Positions 1 through 9,297 of a stretch of 64,000 nt of DNA are shown in pieces. The stretch's first letter is position 1; each line of letters opens with the position of its first letter. The position numbers were made by a program, and so were the translations under genes. Below the pieces are notes generated by a model. It had not been told where the DNA came from, did not search any database, and worked only from the letters and a program-made list of their open reading frames with translations. Source of the DNA: Pomphorhynchus laevis (taxonomy: Eukaryota; Acanthocephala; Palaeacanthocephala; Echinorhynchida; Pomphorhynchidae); NCBI GenBank assembly GCA_012934845.2, contig WNNJ02002221.1:1-64000 (forward strand), given 5' to 3'.

Positions 1-58
1 ACACAGGCAACCGAAACGGCCAGTGAGTACTTCATTCTACTGATGAGTGTTGCTTGGA
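1..58 (+). ncRNA. Partial permuted hammerhead-like repeat (family 1)
   Basis: The window opens inside the repeat found as a tandem pair near 16.6-17.05 kb, in the opposite orientation. Seen in order: GGCAAC followed by CGAAAC (7-18), a stem III strand, the I' strand TTCTA, CTGATGAG (40-47), and GTTGC, which complements GCAAC. The copy stops near base 53, before the block with the cleavage triplet, where it joins LINE sequence. It is therefore a truncated copy. Confidence 0.6.
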
Positions 59-205
59 GTTTGAAGCACGGCAGGGATGTTGATTGTCGTATATGAATAG
101 TCAGATGATTCTACGAGAGATGAGCAGACATAATCAAGGAGTGAAAGCATAATGACAATAAGCAAGGAGCAGACAAAGGAGCGGAAGCCTCATGGTATCT
201 TATTG
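56..205 (-). mobile_element. CR1/Jockey-type LINE, 3' coding fragment
   Basis: This stretch aligns by eye with the 3' coding end of the LINE copies at 58.2 kb and 60.4 kb: a shared GATGTTGATTG stretch, then similar spacing and wording through GGAGCGGAAGCC. It encodes the C-terminal LINE segment after the RT, which reads AAPLSWN..PIHIRQS in better copies. It is a short, degenerate scrap joined directly to the ribozyme-like repeat at its left. Confidence 0.5.
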
Positions 206-559
206 TTTACGTAAGTACTTTATTACTCTATTATCGAACATTTTTTAAAAATAACCAGTATGGCACAATGCTGAAATGTTCAGAACAATAATCGAACGAA
301 AAGTTGTTTTTCATGACAAATACTAGCCGTGAAGTTGCTATATATAGCAACTTACGAGCGTTACTTATTACTATATTATAGTAGTGACATTGAATATGTA
401 GCTTTTATATATCATAAGGCGTTAAGATATATATTTAAAATTATTTTATTAAATACTAATTAGAATTTTACGTTATAAAATTCTAATTTTATTCTATTTA
501 TTCTAATAAATACTAATTATATTAATTCTTATTTTATTAAAAACACAAAATATCAAATC

Positions 560-1110
560 AAAATCAAATCAGCTAACTGAGTCTACGCATTATAGATATA
601 TTAAAGATCTATCAAATCTCTGATTGGAATACGCGTTTGATATTACAGAAATGGGTCGCTTTAATGTTGCGTCGGCAATTCGATCCAATTCTATGAATCA
701 AACCGGCTAACTGAGTCTATGTATTTAATATAATTATAAAATAAACAAAACATAATAATGCTAAATCAAAATTTAATAATTAAATAATACCGCAGGTATG
801 AATCACTCATGCCTGCTTTCAAAGAATTGTTATTCATTTTGTTCTTCAGACAAAGGCTAATCGCTTGACGTATTATCCATATAGAAAAATCTCTAGATTC
901 CAAAATTTCCGAAAATCGCTGGAATTGTCTATCCCTAATCATTGGTGTCGAGCTCGTCTAGAAACGATATCTCACCGTCCTTATTTTCTCGTACCACATA
1001 TTTTCTCGTATCCATTAAATCAACTAACTGAGTCTATGTATTTAATATAATTATAAAATAAACAAAACATAATAATGCTAAATCAAAATTTAATAATTAA
1101 ATAATAAAAT
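560..1110 (-). repeat. Penelope 3' flank with an 83-bp direct repeat around an insert
   Basis: The motif AACTGAGTCTA occurs near 577, 705 and 1023. A block of about 83 bp beginning CTAACTGAGTCTATGTATTT is present twice (about 703-787 and 1022-1105), bracketing roughly 235 bp of unrelated sequence. The same end motif closes the Penelope-like copy at 12.98 kb and recurs at 45.42 kb, so it marks the element terminus. No gene is seen here. The small plus-strand frame at 865-1050 lies in the insert and has no recognisable product. Confidence 0.5.
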
Positions 1111-1239
1111 TAATAATTGTTTTTAGATTTTCTATAATTTAAATCAAGTTAAAAAATAAAATAAAAAATAAAATTTAAAATAAACGTCATTTTTATGAAT
1201 TGACTAATAAATAACAGACGTTGTATCAGAATAAGAATT

Positions 1240-1325
1240 AGAGGTCATCAGGAGGAACTGCTATGCTATCAGGTTTCGGCCCCTAACTCCTCTACCCAAC
1301 ATAGCAGCGGGGCCAAATACATGCT
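1240..1325 (-). ncRNA. Hammerhead-like block 3' of the Penelope ORF
   Basis: This is the reverse complement of the block at 12,699-12,768. It has CTGATGA, CGAAAC and GGGTA, with flanking helices GGCCCC/GGGGCC, CTGCTATG/CATAGCAG and GAGGA/TCCTC. It lies about 60-140 bp past the RT stop codon. Its orientation matches the RT ORF. Penelope-like elements are known to carry hammerhead ribozymes near their ends, but here the strands are interleaved rather than in the usual order. Confidence 0.55.
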
Positions 1326-1381
1326 AATGATGTATTTCCTCTGAAATAACTATCTAGTATCTTATTCTAATGCAAAGTATA

Positions 1382-1969
1382 TTATTTATTATCCATCCAT
1401 AAAAATTTGCCACTTAAGAGTTTAAATTTATTCTTTATATTATTGTGTTGATTTATATATTTTACTATTTTCTGCTTGATGTTATTTTTATAGTAACCTA
1501 GTTTAAAATATGTATCTATTAAATTATTTAAATGATTTTGAAGAAAGCTAATATCGTTACATATTGTTGCAATTCTTAAAATTTCATTATTTAATGTATT
1601 ATATTTTATATTATATGGTATGCATGAATGCTCATGCAAAAATATGTTTCTTGTAAATTTAAATATGTCATCTTTACGATATAAATTAATAGTAGTTTTA
1701 GTTAATGTTAATTTAATGTTCATATCTAGATATACACCTTCTTTATCATTAATATTGGTTTTGTTAAGAATAAGGCTTTCTGGATAAATGTGCTCACTAA
1801 TTGAATAAAAATTATTAGAATTAAATACACATATATCATCAATGTATCGAAACATATATTTTATATATTTATATTGTTTAGATTTAGTTTTTACACAGTT
1901 ATGAACAAATTCATATTCTATAAAGCTTAAAAACAAGTCAGCTATAATTGGGCTACTATTACCTCCCAT
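1382..1969 (-). pseudogene. Penelope-like element reverse transcriptase, C-terminal half
   Basis: The 195-codon frame carries RT motif B, MGGNSSPIIADL, at residues 1-12. This is the Penelope-type version of a GxSxSPIIAD box. The catalytic YIDD lies in RYIDDICVFNSN at about residues 42-53. A lysine- and asparagine-rich thumb/linker follows, with the typical EHIYPESL and DMNI segments. The N-terminal RT half is present upstream (1970-2330) but frameshifted, for example ILKYFDKSKLFKG just before motif B. No GIY-YIG endonuclease is seen downstream. An inverted copy of the last two thirds is at 12.24-12.63 kb, and a related copy of the upstream part is at 51.7-52.3 kb. Penelope RTs are telomerase-related and copy RNA at nicked DNA. 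This copy is broken. Confidence 0.85.
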
Positions 1970-2340
1970 TGGAACCCATTTTGTTTGTCTAAAAATATAT
2001 CCGTTCCTTTAAATAATTTTGATTTATCAAAATATTTAAGGATTCTATTAATTCAATTTTATTTATATATATATTTACTTGATGGTTTAATTTTTGTAAG
2101 ATAGGCGTTATAGTTATTATAACATATATATAATATGTTTCGTTTGAATATGTATTCCTGGTATTTCTTCAAACTAATATATATATAGGTTGTATTGGAT
2201 TTTTATGTAATTTTGGATTCCAATATAATATAGGTATAGTTTTATTATCTAATTCAACCTTTATACCCTTTTTATCCATTATAGAACAGTGACTTGTAAT
2301 AATTGTTTCAAAACTCAACTCACTACGTTCATATGTTGAA
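1970..2340 (-). pseudogene. Penelope-like RT, frameshifted N-terminal part
   Basis: The minus strand continues the RT upstream of motif B in shifting frames, with many A/T runs and stops. Segments such as DKSKLFKG and YAYLTKIKPSSK match the equivalent region of the copy at 51.7-52.3 kb. From about 2340 to 2880 the sequence is AT-rich. The plus-strand frame at 2480-2782 has no recognisable product. Confidence 0.55.
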
Positions 2341-2889
2341 TTTACATTTAAATCATTAGAATTAACCTCTTCATTAGTACATCATAATAAAGCTTTTTGC
2401 ATATGAAGACAAAGTTATTACTAGCTTTATCAATAGTTGTTATTATATAACAACTATTGATATATTTTCGGCTATATTTATGTTATCTATACATTTATTA
2501 ATGAAGCTTATGGTTAATGTATATTTTCTATTGTTATTATTAACATTTATTGTTAGTATGCAGCCGTTTGGTATATCGGGAAAACAAAAGGAAGAACATA
2601 CCATAGATAAAATAAACAATTTTGTCGAAAAGTCTCCAAAAAGTTGGAAGACGGCGACATCCGAGGAACTGTTCAGACTGTGTGCAGCTACGCTACATTG
2701 TTACCTTACGATGATGCTAACCACTCAGAACTTTTACACCTTCACCCAATGCGATAGTCTAGCACTTAACTTTCGACACTAGCAATGAAACTTAACAGAC
2801 CTTTGCCGGTAGTTAGGACGAAATTGCTTTTCTCTTTAAATTATTTTCCACGATTATCGACAGGTTGACTCGATTGTTTGACACCAATG

Positions 2890-4950
2890 CACCTGCAAGA
2901 TTTACTCGGTTATAAAACCGAACCCTTCGCTGGCAGACTATTACTGTCACTAACTTAATTGTTATCTGTGATTATGAGTGAGAAGCTGCCCAATGAGATA
3001 GCGCAAACATTTTGCGAGGCCAGACGGCAGTGTCCGGCTGATAGCAGTGGGCTTCACAATCAGGCGCCTAGCGACAAAACATGTCTCGCAGTTTGCAATC
3101 GAGCGACGCGTAGATCGACATATGCCCGTGCAGCTTAGCGTGGGCGTTCCGAGTGGAATTGTGGCAACCGTTCACGCTACCAGAACTTTTCTGAACAGTA
3201 TGGTAGGGAGTGAAAGTGTCATATCAAATCTTGACTTCAGAATTACATTCAACTGTGTAAGCAGATATGTTGTATTGAGTGACACGACACGCGAGATCCC
3301 AGAGATATTTTCATTCGTCAAACTCTGTTACAACCCTCAAATAGACCTCTTGTTTGGCAACGCTTGTATCAAATCACAAGAAAGTGTACAGCAATAGATC
3401 CTTTTGGACCTCTGCTTTTTTGTCTAACAGTAAATGACCTAGCCCACAGGCTTAGGTCTGGTCCAAAAATTTGGTATCTAGACGACTTTGTCTTGAGATG
3501 AACCCACGATGAGGTTATGTCTGACACCCAAGCAATCAAGGAGTTAGGCGCAGAAATAGGCTAGTTCCTCAACCCGGGAAAGTGCAAAGTTGGCACCAAA
3601 AATGAACGCACATACCGACTAATTGCTAATCAACTATACTAATGCAAGAGAGTTGTCCCGACTGATACAACATTGATTGGAGCGCCACCGGGGGACAATG
3701 CGGTATCGACGGCTCACTTAATGACCTAGCTTTCGAACTCAACTGTACCGGGAACCGCTTGACGAGGCTCAGCGCACACGACGCAGTCATTCTATTGCGA
3801 AGCTGTATGAGTCTGCCACAGATCGGTTTCTTGTTAAGATGGGCCACTTGTTTCGAAGCGGTAGGTTGCAAGAATTCGACGAGGAAGTGCGGAAGCTGCT
3901 GTCAACTATTTTAAATTTACCTTTACAGGACGAAACATGGCGACAGGCAACCATGCCAATTCGACGAAAAATACTTGGAATTCGGCTTTCAAGCTAAACC
4001 GCAATACTGTCATTTGGATCGTCTATGTGGCACAGAAGAGTTGGTAAAGCTGTTATTGCCTAGTAGTCGACTTTATGACACCGGCACAAAACATCCAGAT
4101 ACCAATGACGCTATTAGGATTTGGAGCGCTGAATTAGGGTATGCTTTTCCATCGGGCCCTTCCTCGCAAAAATGATAGACAGTAAACCTTTAGGAGGCGC
4201 TGCATAAACACCTGATCGAATAAGATAAATATCAGAAGGTTGAGCACGGCTGCTTGCCGTATCCTCCAGATGGTCCGGTGCTTTTCTTGAAGCTATTCTA
4301 ATCGTCATTGCCGTCACCCGCCTCGACGATCTATCTTTGTCTCTGGCCGCTATGTTGAGTCTAGGTGTACACGGTGTCAACCTTAAGTGTGCGCATGTAA
4401 TGAAACTGTAATGAAAGGAAGCGAATATGCACTGGATTGCCAGCGTTCTAAAGCTCGTCATATATGTCACTCGGAAACAAACCTGCTCCTTATGATGACG
4501 CTCCAAACCGCGGGAGTTCTCTTAAGACAGAAGCCGACCGGCGCTTCGCAAAACGACGGCAAGAGACCGGACGGCGCCACGTTGTTACTCTGGGACTTCG
4601 GCTGTATCTTGGTATGAGATTTTAATGCCCAAATACCCTGACAGCCAGCTACCAGTCAGACGCCGTCCCTTTTCCAGAGGCCGTCGCCCAGCGCGCTGAA
4701 GAGAAGAAACGGGCAAAGTACAGTGATATCGACGAGCGCCTATACTCGTTCACGCTCTTTGCGGTTAAAACCCTCGGAGCGTTCGGTCCTGGCACAACAA
4801 AGCTCTTGGATGCGATCGTAAAGAAACTTATTCGGTCAATCGGAGGCGTCCGAGCCTGCTCATGGTTGATCCAACGACTATGCGCGGCGATACAACGCGG
4901 AAACGGCGCCTGTTTTATTGAATCTTATTTGTATATTATTATTCTGTACT
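2890..4950 (+). mobile_element. Decayed LINE, family A (RT to C-terminal domain)
   Basis: The plus strand, read across frameshifts, gives DPFGPLLFCLTVNDL, then WYLDDFVL (RT motifs B and C, about 3400-3500) and NPGKCKV. It continues with ETWRQATMP..ILGIR (thumb, about 3930-3990), TAGVLLRQKP..KRPDGATLLLW (about 4495-4590), and finally AEERKRAKYSDIDERLYSF, AVKTLGAFGPG and AIQRGNG (about 4690-4910). These are the landmarks of a non-LTR retrotransposon family whose C terminus ends in QR.S.AIQRGN. The same family recurs at 23.8, 36.8, 37.6-38.8 and 58.45-59.5 kb. The product would be a LINE RT with a C-terminal nuclease-like domain. Many stops make it inactive. Clade not assigned. Confidence 0.75.
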
Positions 4951-5084
4951 TTAAACTAACCTATGAGTAGCTGTTTTCTTGAAATGGTATAAAAATACAC
5001 AAAGTTTAACAGCTACTGATGCAATTCTTGATGATGAACACATATGTGCTTGAAAATTTTAATAAACCCCGTTTTTGATTTTGC

Positions 5085-5166
5085 TAAAAACAACTGAGTT
5101 TATGCAGCTGAGTTTACTGCTGAGTTTTTTAAACAACTGAGTTTTTAAACAACTGAGTTTAGTGTT
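5085..5166 (+). repeat. Short AACTGAGTTT microrepeat
   Basis: The unit CAACTGAGTTT or a near variant occurs four to five times with variable spacing. It sits between the family A LINE and the next LINE, and no coding role is evident. Confidence 0.5.
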
Positions 5167-5194
5167 AACATCGGAGGATCAAACAACTCATCAA

Positions 5195-8150
5195 ACATGG
5201 AAAAACGAGCTATTTTCTCGGGAACAAACAATGTAAGTGGAGTTTTTCTGGTAATCCAACTTTTTCGGATTAACTCTCTCCTATCAAGAAGGCTATGAAT
5301 CTAATAATAATCTTTCCAACGGTTCCAATGGACTCTAATTAATACTTCAATCGTTTGCTTAGATCATTTATTACGAAACACATACCCAATAGAATATTAA
5401 TTCATTTTGCAAAAATAGTTGGAAACACCTACCGGATCTCGTTCTCATCGCCCGACCTGAAGGAATTCCTATTATATGGAGAGAATTCGTTTAAAGGCCT
5501 GACATCCATATCGTATAAGCCAATACAGGCAACAGTAAAAATTACTAATCTTCTTACATCCTTTGAAAACAACGATTTAGAGGAGTTACAGAAATAGTAC
5601 AACCTTCACGACATTCGAATGATTAAGAGGAGGAATGATACCCCTTACCAATCGCATTAGCAAACACAGATTTAGACACCGCGAGAATCCTGGCTAATTC
5701 AAGTTGCAACCCCTTTATGGGGTACAACCTTAAATTCTCGCTGATCGATGAAGATAATATGACGTTCCCCGAATGCAATCAGTGCCATTACTGGTGACAC
5801 TGGGGTCTTCATGCAGAACGACAAAATATGCGGGTTTGATCATCGACGGATCCGGATCATCCCGATGTCTGCATAGCTGCTCATCGCTGCCTAAACAGCT
5901 CACTCGCCACCCCGCGTGCTCTAGAAAGTGCTTGTTTTTAAAGACTACCTGAAAAGATTCTCTTCCAACGCAGGCAAATATCCCAACTATCAACGAGGCG
6001 TGAACGCCGTTACAAGCAACGCACCTCCATCCACGGAGTATATTCTAAAGATTATCGAATTAAAAATTGCGGATCAAATGAAATCAATCCATGCTATGAT
6101 TGAACACTTGACCGACGACCTTTTTCAACCTCCAACGACTGATTCAGTGACGACAATCTCTTCAAACAAATGCTCCTCATCGAGCAGCACACCACCTAAG
6201 AAGCGAAAAAATAAAGGAGCAGCATGGACGATCGTGGGAAATGATGGTAATCCCATCATTTATATGGCTGGAGGCTGGAAGGGCAACCTTCCCCCTCTGG
6301 GCCTAACTATGGGGTTCGCTGTGCCTTCTAGTAACACTTGTGCATGGGAAGTAATTCTGATCCGTTTTCACTGAACATCATACAGTGGAATTCGGACAGT
6401 GTTTCTGCCTTTAGCTTTTATACGGTCGAGATGCAGATGTTATAGTCATTCAGAAAACTAGGTCTATCCGGTCTCCCCAGGACATTACTCGGTTTATTCC
6501 AAAGCACATAACCTTCACTTTACTCCGAACATAACCCCACCTCACTCCTCTTCTTCTCATGGTATTTAAGATAATCTCATGGTAAATGCCATTTAAGATC
6601 TTACCTACTTTTTAATTATTCTTGTCCACTCTGGAAGAACACTTTGGAAGAACGGTAAACGCATCAGTATAGCCAATATCTATATTAGGTCGAGAGAGAT
6701 TCACAAGAACAGCAATTCACATATCTAAGAACGTTTATCTTTTACATAAACCACTATCCCCTACCTTTAATTGCACAAAATTAAATTTACTCCTCAACAT
6801 ATCACTGATATACGCGAGGTGGCTGCTAAAGCTACCTGTATCGAGCATTCACACCTACAACTGTCCATCTCGCATGGCTTACTTCGCTGGCAAATAGAGT
6901 AATACGTTGCTGAGGAGGATGTTTCACTTTGATCCAAAACTCTTAGATCACATGTCCTAAAGATCTACGCCCTATCGCGATACAAAACTTTCTCATTTTT
7001 ATCTACGAAAAAGCGCTTAGGCGTAGTATCATCGACTATCTAAGTAGGCGTAACTTAATCCCACCAAGTTTCTATGGGTTTGTTAAAGGTCGCTCGGTTT
7101 ATTCGGCATTTTTGGAGGTTCTCCTGTTCTGTCAGGACAACAGTCATCAGCTCGCTGTAACTGTTTTCCTTGATGTTTCCGCTGCATTTGACCGTATTTT
7201 CATTCCCTTTGTTATCTATTCTCTTAGGTCCATCGGGTTGCCTGCGAGAATTGTTAACAGAGTGAAGATACTGCTGTACACCAGGCGGTTCATTTATAAA
7301 GATGACCCTGATGCTCGTCAGTTCTACCCTATTGCAGGTGTTCCTCAAGAATCCCCACTTTCTCCTATCTTATATCTTACTGCTTCTATCGTACTCTTTA
7401 AGATATTTGAACGCAGTCAACATATAGTAGTATACGCTGATGATACCACATCCTTGTTTTCTGGATGCAGATGCATAGATGTAGTCTCGAACATCAGCAG
7501 CTTATTTTCAAGATTAAAAGACCAGTTATCTAGTCCAATCTTATTATCAACTCCTCTAAATCGCAGGTGTTTGTGTTTAATGGTGCCCCTGCGACAAAGA
7601 AAAAACTAAAGAGACTAGCAATCTCAGCTCTATTCCATATTGAACAATAAAGCACTCCCTACCTTTACACATCGAGTAAAATACCTGGGGTGTACCATTA
7701 CAGTTAAATGGTCGACCGGTTCAGACTTGAATGAATTTAAAAATGTACTGAATAAAGCTAGATGAACCCTGATACGAGCTCAGCATCTTTCATTAGGTGG
7801 AAAAGCTCAGGTACGCCTCCGGTGTGATCTAGGGATTAGTCTTAATTTCTCGAGGACGTCCCCCAGAGCAAAGACCAAGGTCTCTTAAGCTCCTCGTCCC
7901 GAGATAACCTACCATAGTACGCCTGAACTGGACCCTCGGGTGTGTGAGATACCCTGAATGGTTCAGACGGAAGGCGGCACACTGGTGTAAGCTGGAGGGA
8001 TCTGATTTTCATTGTACCTCACTAATACGACATATAGGTAAGATTATTGACATTTTAAAACATTTTGTTCCATCTTTACCATATGTTATCCCAATATTTA
8101 TGCATGAAGTTTTTGTATTTAATAAAATCCTTTATTTATTTTGCTAAAAT
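5195..8150 (+). mobile_element. Degenerate I/R1/Jockey-like LINE (gag, endonuclease, RT)
   Basis: The order on the plus strand fits one two-ORF LINE. A gag-like stretch at 5355-5600 reads GNTYRISFSSPDLKEFLL. A zinc-knuckle-like segment with CLHSC, then TRHPACSRKC, runs into KDYLKRF near 5860-5955. A low-complexity gag tail ends near 6370. An APE-type endonuclease start, LNIIQWNSDS, is near 6373. The RT spans about 7040-7610 with GFVKGRSVYSAF, FLDVSAAFD, GVPQESPLSPILYL (consensus QG changed to QE) and VVYADDTTSLFSG. Stops and frameshifts are frequent between about 6450 and 7040 and after 7610, so it is a fossil. A fragment past the RT (about 7900-8050) is not identified. The 3' boundary near 8150 is set only by a change to simple AT-rich sequence. 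Confidence 0.75.
7055..7609 (+). pseudogene. LINE reverse transcriptase core
   Basis: This is the longest readable RT piece of the 5.2-8.15 kb element. It contains finger motif VKGRSVYSAF, palm motif A FLDVSAAFD (catalytic Asp), motif B GVPQESPLSPILY and motif C YADD (catalytic Asp pair). It lacks any thumb that can be read continuously. The QE in motif B departs from the nearly invariant QG. Confidence 0.8.
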
Positions 8151-8769
8151 AAAAATTTTTGATTGTCTAGCTAATTTTCAATCAATTTTTGGGATAATGA
8201 ACATCTTTGATACTAAATAATAATTATTAATTTAATTATTTCGTAAATACTGATTTTTGTCAATATTAATTTTATAAAAAAATAAATATTAATTTTATTA
8301 AATACTAATTTTGTAAATACTATTTTTATTAGTGCGAATAACTATTCTCGATTTATTTACAATATAAGTGATTACAATTCGAAAAAATTAAATCTATACT
8401 ACTGATTGGGAACAACAATCTGAATACAGCAACTGATTGCAATTAATTCAACAAGTCGCAAAACGACTTATAGAAACAAGCCTGGATGACGCTGGAATAA
8501 TTCAAGACTCAATATAGATCAACATAAGAAATCGTTAAAAAGTGTAAAAAAGTGCTATTCTTGTATAAAAACGTTTGCTCATATTGCCAAATCCGCGGTA
8601 TCATCTATTGTACACCATAAACTAACTAATTCCTTTCGAAATACATTAAACGCAGCCACAAAAAAAGGATGGTTCTCAGATAGCGCGAAATGTTATTGTT
8701 CGTTGTCTTCCATCTAAAAATGACGAAGTGCAATTTCCCGAACTTATTGGCGAATTATGACGTAGTGCA

Positions 8770-8910
8770 GAAGCACATAACATGACCGCCGACCCTGGTC
8801 TGCAAGGAAAAGACAAAGAATAAGAAGAAGCAGACGCACATAACGTGACCGCCGACCCTGGCCTGCAAGGAAAAGACAAAAAATAAGAAGAAGCAGAAGC
8901 ACATAACATC
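8770..8910 (+). repeat. 63-bp tandem repeat, two and a bit units
   Basis: CACATAAC begins at 8774, 8837 and 8900, giving a strict 63-bp (21-codon) period. The unit carries GACCGCCGACCCTGG, then AAGGAAAAGACAAA and AAGAAGAAGCAGA. It is more GC-rich than its surroundings. The frame before it (..VRCLPSKNDEVQFPELIGEL) continues after it as HNIKFIRI. The repeat therefore expanded inside a coding-like segment of unknown origin, perhaps a gag. No gene is assigned. Confidence 0.6.
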
Positions 8911-9216
8911 AAATTCATTCGAATTATTGGCAAAAACAAAATACGTATCCTTACATACACATCATGTTAATTTAATCCATCTATTGCACAAAAAGAAATT
9001 TTTGACTCACACAAATTTGATAATAAATTGTAATTTATTATCAAATAAATATTTTATTATTTATCAAATAATAAATAATTATCTATTTTAAAAATTAAAG
9101 ATTATTCGTTGAGATTTATTTACAATCATGTAGTACTTAAGTAATATCCGGAATAATAACTAAAATAAAAAAAATAAAATTATTTAAAATACATCTAAAT
9201 CAAACATCGGTAAAAA

Positions 9217-9222
9217 TTTATT
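9217..9222 (-). terminator. Polyadenylation signal of the pocket protein gene
   Basis: AATAAA on the minus strand lies about 76 bases past the stop codon of the retinoblastoma-like gene, a normal distance for a cleavage and polyadenylation signal. No genomic poly(A) tract follows it. Confidence 0.55.
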
Positions 9223-9297
9223 GCCGTACAAAAAAATAAACAAAACTTAAAAAGTACAAAAATCATCAACAATAGAGTAACAAATATGCAGGCAACA

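Noticed and set aside
4114-4506. 130-codon minus-strand frame
   Set aside because: Antisense shadow of the plus-strand family A LINE.
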